Source: Bradyrhizobium diazoefficiens
GTDB taxonomy: Bacteria; Pseudomonadota; Alphaproteobacteria; Rhizobiales; Xanthobacteraceae
Reading direction: 5' to 3'
Assembly: GCF_018129965.1 (NCBI RefSeq)
Contig: NZ_JAFCKW010000004.1
Coordinates: 124,001 to 188,000, forward strand
DNA length: 64,000 nt
Shown here one piece after another: positions 42,196 through 51,077 of this stretch. The notes beneath the pieces are model-generated. The model saw only the letters and a program-made list of their open reading frames with translations, searched no databases and was not told the origin of the DNA. Positions within the stretch are counted from its first letter, which is position 1. The number at the start of each line of letters is the position of its first letter. A program made the position numbers and the translations under genes.

Positions 42196-42399
42196 ATGTC
42201 GATTTTCGAACATCAACACGGTCTCGCGCGGTCGCTGACCGCCGAGACCGCACGCGCGGCGAGCGTGCTCCCGGACGAGGCCGGCGCGTCCTATGCCCCT
42301 GCCCTGAGGTACTCTTCTCCCCTGCCCTGGGCACTCGCGATCGTGATCGGCGCGGGTCTGTGGGCGGGCATAGGCTGGCTGGTCTGGCGCTTCGTTTGA
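42196..42399 (+). CDS. Small single-span membrane protein
   Basis: 67 aa from the ATG at 42196 with AAGGA upstream (42182-42186). A soluble N-terminal half (MSIFEHQHGLARSLTAETAR) is followed by one strong C-terminal membrane helix (PWALAIVIGAGLWAGIGWLVW). The organisation is tail-anchored. An earlier in-frame Met 23 codons upstream lacks a ribosome site. Function unknown. Confidence 0.6.
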   Translation: MSIFEHQHGLARSLTAETARAASVLPDEAGASYAPALRYSSPLPWALAIVIGAGLWAGIGWLVWRFV

Positions 42400-42432
42400 C
42401 CACCCGAAGCAGGCCCGAACCCCTTCACGGCC

Positions 42433-43548
42433 TCATCCCTGCATCAGACCGTCGATCTCGTCGAGATAGGTTTGCGCGCTCCGCTTCCAGGAGAACAGTT
42501 GCGCTCTTTTTTGCCCCTGCGCAGCCATGCTGGCGCGCATGCCGGCATTTTCCGACAGGCCTATGATCGCGTCGCGCCAGCCGTTCCCGTCATCGGGATC
42601 GACATAGGCGACGGCATCTCCCCCGACCTCGACAAGACTTGCCGCATTCGACGAGACTACGGGACACCCCCGGGCCATGGCTTCCAGCAGCGGAATTCCA
42701 AATCCTTCGGTCCTGGATGGAAACACCAGACAGAGCGCCCTCTCGTAAAGCGCCGCCAGGTCATCATCCCCGACATAACCGGCCTGGTGAATATTGTCGC
42801 TCTGCAGGGACGGCTTCGCCGCGAAAATCCCCGACGCGGCGCCGGCAACCACGAGGTCAATCCCGGCCAGGTCAAGTTCGTGTGCCTGTTCGAGAACGAT
42901 ATCGATGTTCTTGTGCTTCGCCCGGCTGCCGAGCAGCAGCGCGAACGGACGATGCAAGGCGTTCAGCAGCGGCAATGTTGCCCGGCGCGCGTCCCATCGC
43001 AGCGCATGTTCATGGCCATTGGGCGCGATGAAGATCTTCTCGCGCCGGCAGACGCCGTGGCGCACCAGCATGTCGGCCGAGAATTGCGATACGGTGGCGA
43101 CGCGGCGGGCGCGGCCGCCGACCAGCGGCAGCAGCGTGCGGTAGAGTTGGCCGAACGCCCGCGAATAGCTGTCGGGCTGGATGAAGGTGTTGGCGTCGTG
43201 AATGCACACGATGTGGTTGCGCACGAGCACCGGGCCGAAATTGCCGAGGCTCAGCACGCCAGCCCCGGCATATCGCGGCAGCACCAGCTGGTCCCACCCG
43301 TGCCCCGCGCCGAAGCGCGTCCGGACGACGCCGATCGCCGCGTGCGCCGGCACCGTTTCGGTGGTTGGCGGCACCACGAGCCGCATCGGCAGCCGTGCCG
43401 CCAACTCGGGATCCTGCGACAGCAAGGCGTCGAGCGCGGCGACGATCTCGCCGGCATAGCGCTGCACCCCGGTGATGCGCTGGGCCAGGAAACGGCCGTT
43501 GATGGCCCAGCCGCGTCGGGCGTCGAAGCCGGGACCGGCACCTTGCAT
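42433..43548 (-). CDS. Group 1 (GT4) glycosyltransferase
   Basis: 371-aa retaining GT-B glycosyltransferase. The N-terminal acceptor part contains NGRFLAQRITGVQRYAGEIV, typical of O-antigen and capsule GT4 enzymes. The C-terminal donor domain shows FALLLGSRAKHKNIDIVL, AGYVGDDDLAALYERALCLVFPSRTEGFGIPLLEAM (the EX7E motif) and GCPVVSSNAASLVEVGGDAV. No membrane segment. It marks the start of the surface-glycan region. Sugar donor unknown. Confidence 0.92.
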   Translation of the reverse strand: MQGAGPGFDARRGWAINGRFLAQRITGVQRYAGEIVAALDALLSQDPELAARLPMRLVVPPTTETVPAHAAIGVVRTRFGAGHGWDQLVLPRYAGAGVLSLGNFGPVLVRNHIVCIHDANTFIQPDSYSRAFGQLYRTLLPLVGGRARRVATVSQFSADMLVRHGVCRREKIFIAPNGHEHALRWDARRATLPLLNALHRPFALLLGSRAKHKNIDIVLEQAHELDLAGIDLVVAGAASGIFAAKPSLQSDNIHQAGYVGDDDLAALYERALCLVFPSRTEGFGIPLLEAMARGCPVVSSNAASLVEVGGDAVAYVDPDDGNGWRDAIIGLSENAGMRASMAAQGQKRAQLFSWKRSAQTYLDEIDGLMQG

Positions 43549-43843
43549 GCGCGTTCACAATCCTGCCAATTCGAGGCTGCGGTCTTTATCGTGATTTCGT
43601 CGTACAGTCGAGCAGGCCGCATTGTGACAGTTACCGCGGCGGCACGGCGACGGCCCGCGATTAACGCTCGGCCGCGAAACCTTCCGCCGCCCGCGGCGGG
43701 ACTGTTGTTCGAGACAAGATAATCCGCTAGGTGCGCTCCGCTGCCCGGCAAAGGCGCCGGTCGGCCGTGAGCCTTGCCGGTCAGCGACACCCCGACGGGG
43801 CAGCACCACGGATCGTGGCCGTGCCCCAGGAGCGATCTTCCGC

Positions 43844-44800
43844 ATGTCTGCGTCCCATTCCTCCGCGACGCCCGCGCTCGGCGGACGCATCCTGCTCCCG
43901 CTCGGCTTGACCGCCATCGCGCTCGTCGCGCTGCTCGTCCTGCGGCCCGAGACGGGCCGCAACGAGATGCTGGCAGCCTACCTCCTGTTCTGCGTGTTCT
44001 ACCCAGTCTGGATCGCCACCGGGCGGACCGCCGGCCTGCTCGCCTATCTCGTGCCGGCCCTGCTGGTGTTCCTTGAATTCACCACGCCCTTCGCGATCCC
44101 CTTCTCCGTCGTGTTCCGGTCCATCTTGCCCGGACGCCTGCCGCCGGATCCCGGCCTGGCCGACCTCGCCCTCTCGGCCCTGGTCGGTTCGGGGCTGATG
44201 GAGGAACTGATGAAGTCGCTTCCGGCGCTGCTCGGCCTGGGCTTGGCGCTGGGCTTGGAGCCGGGCCTGATCCGGTTGCGAGCCGCTGCAGACGGCAGCG
44301 CCGTTCTTCGCCAGATCGACCCGCTGCGCTGCAGCGGCCCGGTGCAGGGCCTGCTGATCGGCCTGGCCGCCGGCGCGGGCTTCGTCTATCTCGACATTCT
44401 CTACCAGGTGGTGCCCGCGAGCGGCATCTACGAGCCGAAACCGCAGCCGGTCACGGCTGGCATGGCCGGATTGGCGGAACTGGCCCAGCACGTGCTGTCA
44501 GGGGCGCTGAGCCACATGGTCTGGACAGGCCTGTCGGGTTTCTTCATCGGTGTGGCGGCGCGGCGGCCGCGATCCGCGGCGCTCTGGCTCGCCCTCGCCT
44601 GGCTGTTGCCGGCGCTGCTGCACGCGTTCTGGAACGTCGCCCCTCATCTCGGAAGCGCGGCCCGCTGGCTGAAGGTCGCCCTGCCGCTGCTGATGGCCGG
44701 TGCCTGCGTCGTTGCAGCCCGCCGGATCGCCTGCGATCCCCACCCGGCCACCGGTCGCCCCGTCGCCGGTCCGGGACGACCCGCTACCGACCGCGATTAA
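43844..44800 (+). CDS. PrsW-family intramembrane metalloprotease-like protein
   Basis: 318 aa with about eight hydrophobic segments. PrsW signatures: MEELMKSLP (E120, E121, K124), GAGFVYLDILYQVV in the next span, and His-containing spans HVLSGALSHMVWTGL and LLHAFWNVAP. These E-E-K and H motifs form the presumed metal site in PrsW/CAAX-like membrane proteases. PrsW in Bacillus cleaves an anti-sigma factor; the target here is unknown and no anti-sigma gene is adjacent. A Pro/Arg-rich tail follows the last span. Confidence 0.8.
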   Translation: MSASHSSATPALGGRILLPLGLTAIALVALLVLRPETGRNEMLAAYLLFCVFYPVWIATGRTAGLLAYLVPALLVFLEFTTPFAIPFSVVFRSILPGRLPPDPGLADLALSALVGSGLMEELMKSLPALLGLGLALGLEPGLIRLRAAADGSAVLRQIDPLRCSGPVQGLLIGLAAGAGFVYLDILYQVVPASGIYEPKPQPVTAGMAGLAELAQHVLSGALSHMVWTGLSGFFIGVAARRPRSAALWLALAWLLPALLHAFWNVAPHLGSAARWLKVALPLLMAGACVVAARRIACDPHPATGRPVAGPGRPATDRD

Positions 44801-44935
44801 GAATGAATCCCGTGCCGGGTTGCTATTTCCCGGCCGATTGCCAAACAAGGCCGGACCGCTGCGCCCGCCGGCGCGGCGGACATTCGGTGCGCATATCGTG
44901 GTAAAGCGCCACGACACAGTCACGGTGGATGGCTC

Positions 44936-45823
44936 ATGCAACAGACCAATCGACGCAACCTGGTGATCGTCCGCGCCGGCAACAGTTCGCTGCATCCGGA
45001 ATGGCTGAAGGGCGAGGCGCCGCGCAACTGGGATCTCGTCATCAACTATTTCGGCGACGATCCCGACAAGTACCGCGAGCCCGATGTGGTCCGGATCGAC
45101 AGCAAGGGGCCTAAATGGCCGGCGCTGCACGATCTGATCCAGGCCCACTCCGAATTCATGACCAATTACGACTACATCTGGTTACCTGACGACGATCTGT
45201 TGGCGTCGAAAGCCGACATCAACCGGCTGTTCGAACTGATGCAGAGCTATCGGCTCGAGGTGGCGCAGCCGGCGCTGACTTGGAACAGCTATTACAGCCA
45301 CATCACCACGCTGCGGAACAACCTCACCCGGATCCGCTACACCAATTACGTGGAGGTGATGGCGCCCTGCTTCGGTGCGGCGATCCTGCGCAAGGCGCTG
45401 CCGCTGTTCAATTCCAATCTGAGCGGCTGGGGCCTCGACTATGTCTGGTCGAGGCTCGCGGACGATCCGCTGAACGGCATCGCCATCATCGACGAGGTGA
45501 CGGTCCGTCACACCCGCCCGGTCGGCGGCCCCAACTACAAGATGCTGCGCGAGACCGGGGTCTCGCCCTGGGACGAGATGCGCAAGCTGTGCCGGGCGCA
45601 TGGACTTGACGAAGAGCCGGTGTTGATCACCCACAAGGCGATCCGCCATGACGGCAGCGTCGTCACCCCCGAGCAGGATCGCTTCCGCTCCGTGTCGGAC
45701 TTCGTGTTCGGCTATCTGCCGGCATTGGCACAAACGCCGGACCGGCGCCGGATGCTCAGAAGGTTGGCGGGCGGCTTGTGGAAGGGCGTGTTCAATCTGC
45801 CAGACAGGGTGGTGGAGCGCTAG
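44936..45823 (+). CDS. DUF707-family glycosyltransferase-like protein
   Basis: 295-aa soluble protein. The N-terminus NLVIVRAGNSSLHPEWL is typical of the DUF707 family. A DDD motif (85-87, in YIWLPDDDLLASK) sits where GT-A glycosyltransferases bind the nucleotide-sugar metal. FGAAILRKALPLFNSNLSGW with WGLDYVWSRL and HTRPVGGPNYK also fit. Activity is unproven for the family; a glycosyltransferase role is inferred from the DxD-like motif and from its place among surface-polysaccharide genes. Confidence 0.82.
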   Translation: MQQTNRRNLVIVRAGNSSLHPEWLKGEAPRNWDLVINYFGDDPDKYREPDVVRIDSKGPKWPALHDLIQAHSEFMTNYDYIWLPDDDLLASKADINRLFELMQSYRLEVAQPALTWNSYYSHITTLRNNLTRIRYTNYVEVMAPCFGAAILRKALPLFNSNLSGWGLDYVWSRLADDPLNGIAIIDEVTVRHTRPVGGPNYKMLRETGVSPWDEMRKLCRAHGLDEEPVLITHKAIRHDGSVVTPEQDRFRSVSDFVFGYLPALAQTPDRRRMLRRLAGGLWKGVFNLPDRVVER

Positions 45824-45890
45824 TCTAGCTGAGACCGGGACACGGCCGCATCAAGGCGTCTTGCGCGAGCGGCTGTAAATGCGCCGCGGC

Positions 45891-46952
45891 TCAGCCGCCG
45901 CGCGATGGCGCGGCGAAGCTGGATAGTTCGCGCGCCATTTCCGCGCTGAAGCGTTCCGCGCCGCCTTCGTTCAGATGGTTGGCGTCGCCGAACCATTTGT
46001 TGTCCCAGGGCCGCACCGCTGCGCCAACCAGCTTGAAATTTGGCTCGTCCCGCGCCAGCGCCGCGAGGTAATCGGCGAACTGCCGAGCGACGGCCGGCGA
46101 GATGGTCCGGAAGGTGGCATCATTGACCGGCGCTGCCACGAACAGCACCTCGACCCCACGCGTCGCATAGAGCGCGATCATCTCCCGGAAGTAGTAATCG
46201 AGGATCGGCGCGGCGCGAAACTCCTTGGCCGCGCCGTCGATCGACACACCGTCGGAGCCGGGCGCCGTGCCATAGAGCAGGTGGCCGTTGGACTGCGCGA
46301 TCGCTTGGCGCAGGCGGTGATGCGCCGCGAGCCGCCCGACCACGCCACCATTCACCAGCGACGCGAAGTAGAAGGACGGGAATTTGTGTGCCACCATCCA
46401 GTCGTTCAGGATGGCGTCGAGATCGCCGACCGTGGCCTGCGGAAAAATGGTCTTGTCGTCGAGGGCGCGCGAATGCCGCCGGACCTCCTCTAGGTTCTCG
46501 AAGGTCAGGCCGCCGAACAGCACGTTGCGGCTCCAGAACAGGGGCGCCTGCTCGAGCTGCGGGATCGACACCGATACCACCACCCGCTTCGGCGGTTGCG
46601 GGCAGGCCAGGATGCGCTGCGACAGGAAATAGAGGTCAATCGGGCTGACCAGTCCCATCGCCAAATTCGCAAGCCCCGGAATCCGGCTTGGCATGAAGCC
46701 GGCCGCGGCGCGGGAATCGCCGATCACGACGGTATCCGGCAGGGCGCAACTCGCCACCATATCGGACTTGGCGCGCCACGCCGCATAATCGAGCGGCAGG
46801 AACCCATCGCGCAGATTGGCGGTGACGATCCATAGCGTTGCGAGCCCAAGCGCACCGCTCAGCAGCACGGCCAGCAGGAAGCGCCAAGCGCCGTCCGGCC
46901 GCGACGCCGCCGGGCTGCTCCGCACCTCAGAACTGGAAATAGAGAAATTCAC
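45891..46952 (-). CDS. SGNH-type partner of MBOAT acyltransferase (DltD/AlgJ-like role)
   Basis: About 353 aa from a GTG at 46952 with GGAG upstream (an ATG at 46988 would add 12). One N-terminal membrane anchor (FLLAVLLSGALGLATLWIV), then a periplasmic SGNH-like domain: the nucleophile block VVIGDSRAAAGF (Ser about 80) and the C-terminal Asp-His motif FGDANHLNEGGAERF. Similar proteins act with MBOAT transferases in alginate acetylation and teichoic-acid D-alanylation. Its start lies within the 3' end of the MBOAT gene (26-nt overlap), confirming a two-gene unit. Confidence 0.82.
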   Translation of the reverse strand: MNFSISSSEVRSSPAASRPDGAWRFLLAVLLSGALGLATLWIVTANLRDGFLPLDYAAWRAKSDMVASCALPDTVVIGDSRAAAGFMPSRIPGLANLAMGLVSPIDLYFLSQRILACPQPPKRVVVSVSIPQLEQAPLFWSRNVLFGGLTFENLEEVRRHSRALDDKTIFPQATVGDLDAILNDWMVAHKFPSFYFASLVNGGVVGRLAAHHRLRQAIAQSNGHLLYGTAPGSDGVSIDGAAKEFRAAPILDYYFREMIALYATRGVEVLFVAAPVNDATFRTISPAVARQFADYLAALARDEPNFKLVGAAVRPWDNKWFGDANHLNEGGAERFSAEMARELSSFAAPSRGG

Positions 46953-48534
46953 TCTTGGCTCCGATTCCCATGATGGCGGCGGCAGCAAGCAAGCCCACTG
47001 CCACGCCCCAGCGCGCGTCGAGGCGCAGCCGTATCAGCCCGGCGAGGCCGGCCGGCCTGGTGTCCGCCCCGGCCAGTCCGACGATTGTTTGCGAATTCGG
47101 GGCCAGGAACACCAGAAGGTAGGCGGCGAGCAGCGCGACAATTTCGCGCACGACGCTCGGCTGTTCGGGCCCCGCGAGCGCGACCATCCCATGGGCCTGC
47201 AGCCAGCCGCCGAGCCCGCCCAGGCTGTCAAACAGCCAGGGCGGGAGCGGGACTGCGGTTTGCCCCTGCGGGGTCACCATGCGCTGCAAGATGGTGATGG
47301 CATCGGCGGTGGAGTTGGCGCGGAAGAAGATGTCGGCGGTCAGCACCGCCAGGTAGGTCATCAACACGCAAGCCGCCGCCCACAGCCCGCCCTTCATCCA
47401 GGCATGGGTCTTTGGACTCGGTCCGAACATTCGCCAGGCGTGGTTGATGGTGAGATAGGACGCATGCAGCAGACCGAACACAAGGAACTGCAGGCCGGCG
47501 CCGTGCCAGATACCGGCCAGCCCCATGGTGTAGAACATCGGCAGCGCCACCATCGAGGCGAACGCGCCTGGCCTCGCCGCGGCCTTTCGGCTCAACGACA
47601 GGCCGCGCGCCGCCCGTCGCCGCGCCACCGCCAGCGCCATCGGGTTGTAGAGATAGAGGTTGAGGTAGCGCGTCAGCGTCATGTGCCAGCGCTGCCAGAA
47701 ATCAATGATGTTGGTCGCCCGGTATGGCGAGTTGAAGTTCATCGGGAACTGCACGTTGCACATCCGGGCGATCCCGATCGCCATGTCGGAATAGCCCGAG
47801 AAGTCGAAATACAGTTGCAGCGTATAGGCGAGCGCCGCGCCCCAGGCGCCATAGAATCCGAGCTGGGAGGGATCGGCGAAGCCCGGCGAGGAATAGGTCG
47901 AGATCGGGTCGGCAATCAGGCCCTTCTTGAACAGCCCGATGAAGAACAGCGTCAGTCCCTGCGCGACGTTCGCCGGGTCCATCCGATAGGTGGAGTCCTC
48001 GGCGAATTGCGGCATGATCTCCTTGTGGTGCAGGATCGGGCCGGCGATCAGATGCGGGAAGAAGGTCACGAATAGCACGTAATCGACAAGGCCGCGGTCC
48101 TTCACCGTCCCGCCGTGACAATCGAGCAGGAAGCCGATCTGAGTGAAGGTGAAGAACGAGATGCCGAGCGGAAGCAGCACGTCGTTCACCCACAGTGTCT
48201 GCGTGACGCCGAACGCGAACAGCCCGGCCGCGGCGGCATAGGCGTATTTGTAGTAGAACAAGGCGGCCAGGTTGCAGGTCAGCGCGACCGCCAGCACCGC
48301 GGTCTGGCCGGGGCGGCCGTTGCGCTTCAACAGCAGCATACCGCAGGCGTAGTTGAACGCGATCGAGATCAGAAGCAGCACCGTGAACGGCGGATGCCAC
48401 CAAGTGTAGAACCCCAGCGAGGCCAGCACGAGCCAGGCGCGGCCAAGGCTCTTGCTCACCGCCGAGGCGGCGAAGAAGCCTCCGACAGAGACCGGCAGAA
48501 ACAGGAACAGGAAGGCGAACGAATTAAACAGCAT
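46927..48534 (-). CDS. MBOAT-family membrane O-acyltransferase (AlgI/DltB-like)
   Basis: 535-aa multi-span membrane protein. MBOAT hallmarks: N-terminus MLFNSFAFLFLFLPVSVGGF, LPLGISFFTFTQIGFLLDCH, DYVLFVTFFPHLIAGPILHH, YFDFSGYSDMAIGIARM, PYRATNIIDFWQRWHMTLTRYL and the catalytic-His span MGLAGIWHGAGLQFLVFGLLH. It should move an acyl group from a cytoplasmic donor onto a periplasmic glycan. It follows the ACP gene by 168 nt and overlaps the SGNH gene, so FkbH-ACP-MBOAT-SGNH form one transcription unit. Confidence 0.95.
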   Translation of the reverse strand: MLFNSFAFLFLFLPVSVGGFFAASAVSKSLGRAWLVLASLGFYTWWHPPFTVLLLISIAFNYACGMLLLKRNGRPGQTAVLAVALTCNLAALFYYKYAYAAAAGLFAFGVTQTLWVNDVLLPLGISFFTFTQIGFLLDCHGGTVKDRGLVDYVLFVTFFPHLIAGPILHHKEIMPQFAEDSTYRMDPANVAQGLTLFFIGLFKKGLIADPISTYSSPGFADPSQLGFYGAWGAALAYTLQLYFDFSGYSDMAIGIARMCNVQFPMNFNSPYRATNIIDFWQRWHMTLTRYLNLYLYNPMALAVARRRAARGLSLSRKAAARPGAFASMVALPMFYTMGLAGIWHGAGLQFLVFGLLHASYLTINHAWRMFGPSPKTHAWMKGGLWAAACVLMTYLAVLTADIFFRANSTADAITILQRMVTPQGQTAVPLPPWLFDSLGGLGGWLQAHGMVALAGPEQPSVVREIVALLAAYLLVFLAPNSQTIVGLAGADTRPAGLAGLIRLRLDARWGVAVGLLAAAAIMGIGAKSEFLYFQF

Positions 48535-48702
48535 CGTCGCTCGTCCCTGCCTCTCTCCGACCAGACCATTTGCGCGCGTTGTGCTCGATCACGGATCGAT
48601 CCTGTCACCAGCTCGCCTGGACCACCAGAAGGCGCGCCCGGCGCGCTCCTGCCGGTGCGGCTACCGAACGGCCGCCGCTGTCGCCGGCCGGCGAGCGCCG
48701 GT

Positions 48703-48951
48703 CTAGCGGGCGCCGCGTTTCCTGTCGACCGCGTCGACCAGCTCGCCGACGTTCTTCATGCCCTCGATTTCGGCGGTGTTGATCTTTATGCCGAAACGGC
48801 TTTCGACCGAAATGATGATGTTGATGTGGTTAACTGAGTCCCAGCCCTCGCAATGGATCGCCTGCGTCTCGCGACTGATCGGCAAGTCGGGCGCATCGAG
48901 AACGTCGCGGATGATGTCGCTCACTTCGGAGAGCGTATCGGCGCTGGTCAA
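48703..48951 (-). CDS. Acyl carrier protein
   Basis: 82-aa carrier starting at a TTG (48951) preceded by AAGGAGGA; the TTGA overlaps the FkbH stop by 4 nt. No in-frame ATG lies in a better place. The phosphopantetheine serine is S39 in EGWDSVNHINIII, the DSxxxI-type motif in a GWDS variant used by specialised ACPs, and the end helix GMKNVGELVDAV is typical. It probably carries the acyl or glyceryl group made by the upstream FkbH protein for the downstream MBOAT transferase. Confidence 0.9.
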   Translation of the reverse strand: MTSADTLSEVSDIIRDVLDAPDLPISRETQAIHCEGWDSVNHINIIISVESRFGIKINTAEIEGMKNVGELVDAVDRKRGAR

Positions 48952-50906
48952 GCGAAATCCTCCTTGATGGTGATGAAATGATCGAACGGCTTGAACCGGG
49001 CTAGATCCAGCTGCCATCGCGTGGCCCCGTCGGGCTTCTCGACGACCGGCTCGAAGCCGAGCTTCGGATAGAACTCGCGCACCATGCCGTTCTTCTTGGT
49101 CGGGAGATACTCGCCGACCAGCCGGCGGGCCCCACGACGCCGCGCCTCCGCGGCGACGAGGTTGACCGACGCCTCCTCGACGCGGCGCCCGAGTACCCGG
49201 CAGCTCATAAGCCAGGTATCGATGAACATCGCCTCATCGTCCGGCCGGGCGATGATGATGCTGATGATGCCATTGTCGCCGAACTTGTCGAGCAGGCGCA
49301 GCTGCAGGGCGATCGCCCCGCTGTCCTCGAGCAGCTCTTCGACCTGGGCCTCGGTGTAGCGCTGGGTACGCAGGTTGAACTGATTGGTCTTGTTGATGAG
49401 CTGCACGATGCGCTGCATGCCGACGCGGTCGAAGGGCCGCCATTGCAGAGTCATGTCGAGACTCTTGAGATAACCCTCGACGTCGGTATGGGCATGCCGC
49501 AGCATTTCGCGCTGCGCATTGCTGCGGTACTGGGCAGTCCGCTCCAGGTCGTTACCGGTGATGTTCAGCGCCTCGAAATAGCCCGCGTCGGCGAGTGTGC
49601 TCGCGAACAGCGCTGGATCGTCGGGAACCTCGGGCACTGCCACCATCGGCAGTTCCCGCCGCACGATGCCGCGTTCGAACGGGTTGTCGTCGATGAACAC
49701 GAGGGAGTCGAGGCCGATGTTCAGGGTCTCCGCCACCTTGCGGATGTTGGTCGCCTTGTCGTCCCAGTTGGCGATGAAGCAGGCAATGTCGCTCTGCTTC
49801 AGGATCATCTCCGGATGGCTGTCGAAAGGCGACTGGGCATTCGCAAGATCGTTCTTCGAGACCACGGCGAGAATGACGCCGCGCCGCGACAGATCGCGCA
49901 CATAGGCCTGGAAGGCCGCGAACGCCTCGCCAAGCGCGCTGCCCTGGCCGAGGCTGATGCCCTCGAGCCCGTCGTCACCGATGACCCCGCCCCACACCGT
50001 GTTGTCGAGGTCGAGGACCAGGCACTTCGCCGACAGCCCCTGTTGCGCGGCGACGAGCCGCACCACGAGATCGCCATAGGCCGGCGCGGCCAATGGCGAG
50101 ATCTCCTGCTTGGCGCGATGCCATAGAACTGGATCGTGCCAGGCCGCAAGCCCGTCCTGGGCGGCGTAGGCATCGATGGCCAAGAGATCGACGCCCTCCT
50201 CCGCCGCGTGGCGCGGCAACTCGGCATTCAGTGCGGAGATCAGCGCGGCCGGCGCTCCCGGCAGCCGCGCCTCGTTGCTGCCGATCGCCGCAGGAACGCA
50301 GGGCAGGCAGGTCTGCTGGATCACCTGCGCCGAGAAGCGCCGGCGCGCGGCGCGCCAGGTCGCCTTGATCTGTTCGATGCGGCCGGCGACCAGCGCGGCG
50401 GCATCGGCTCTGGACATCCCCACGTCGGCACCCTGCGCGAGGTGGCGGGCGTCGAGCGAAAGCAGTACGATATTGGGTGCGAAAGCCTGCAGGGCAGAAC
50501 GCTCGTCCAGCAACTCCTGCTGATACTGGCCATACTCGCCACGGAATATCTCCAGTGCGATGCCGCGGCGGAGCGCCGCGACCCGCAGTCCCGGCTCGAG
50601 ATGGTCGAGCGTCGCCGAGCCGAGCATCGCGAGCCGCAACCGCTTCAGACCAATGGGGTCTTCGGCAGCCGTAGCACCTGAAAGGACCTTGCCGAGCAGC
50701 CGGTCCAGCCGCTGCGTCTGAACAAAGTCGAGGCGTGATCGCGCAAGCGGGATCAATTCGTCAACATGGACCGTCGCTTGACGCCCCAAGCCCTTCAAGG
50801 TGTCGGAGATGCCGTCGGCAGAGGGCAGCCAGTATAACTCTGTGAGACGCATTCCGACCTGGTTCATGCTCACGATACTCATTGCCAATAATGACGGAAC
50901 CGACAC
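48948..50906 (-). CDS. FkbH-like HAD-IIIC domain protein
   Basis: 652 aa; the first possible start is a GTG at 50906, with ATGs at 50882, 50867 and 50852, none with a clear ribosome site. An N-terminal SGNH-like domain (MLGSATLDHL about 94-103) is followed by a HAD domain with the DLDN nucleophile motif (299-302, LVLDLDNTVWGGVIG), VSKNDLANA and VFIDDNPFERGIVR. A C-terminal GNAT-like domain ends near DTWLMSCRVLGRRVE. FkbH proteins load a glyceryl group from 1,3-bisphosphoglycerate onto an ACP. The ACP gene follows with a 4-nt overlap. Confidence 0.9.
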   Translation of the reverse strand: MSVPSLLAMSIVSMNQVGMRLTELYWLPSADGISDTLKGLGRQATVHVDELIPLARSRLDFVQTQRLDRLLGKVLSGATAAEDPIGLKRLRLAMLGSATLDHLEPGLRVAALRRGIALEIFRGEYGQYQQELLDERSALQAFAPNIVLLSLDARHLAQGADVGMSRADAAALVAGRIEQIKATWRAARRRFSAQVIQQTCLPCVPAAIGSNEARLPGAPAALISALNAELPRHAAEEGVDLLAIDAYAAQDGLAAWHDPVLWHRAKQEISPLAAPAYGDLVVRLVAAQQGLSAKCLVLDLDNTVWGGVIGDDGLEGISLGQGSALGEAFAAFQAYVRDLSRRGVILAVVSKNDLANAQSPFDSHPEMILKQSDIACFIANWDDKATNIRKVAETLNIGLDSLVFIDDNPFERGIVRRELPMVAVPEVPDDPALFASTLADAGYFEALNITGNDLERTAQYRSNAQREMLRHAHTDVEGYLKSLDMTLQWRPFDRVGMQRIVQLINKTNQFNLRTQRYTEAQVEELLEDSGAIALQLRLLDKFGDNGIISIIIARPDDEAMFIDTWLMSCRVLGRRVEEASVNLVAAEARRRGARRLVGEYLPTKKNGMVREFYPKLGFEPVVEKPDGATRWQLDLARFKPFDHFITIKEDFA

Positions 50907-51077
50907 CGGCGGTCAACGCGGACCGCCAACCATAGCCCTGATCTCGCTCGATTTTCCGCCGGACTCCGCAAGCGCTTGAAGCCTCGCGCGCAAAACCTGC
51001 TTCCGGCTTACCACAACCCACCGCGACCATTCGTGACAGTCTCGAAGAAGGTAAATCCGGCAAGTCATGTTCAGAAC

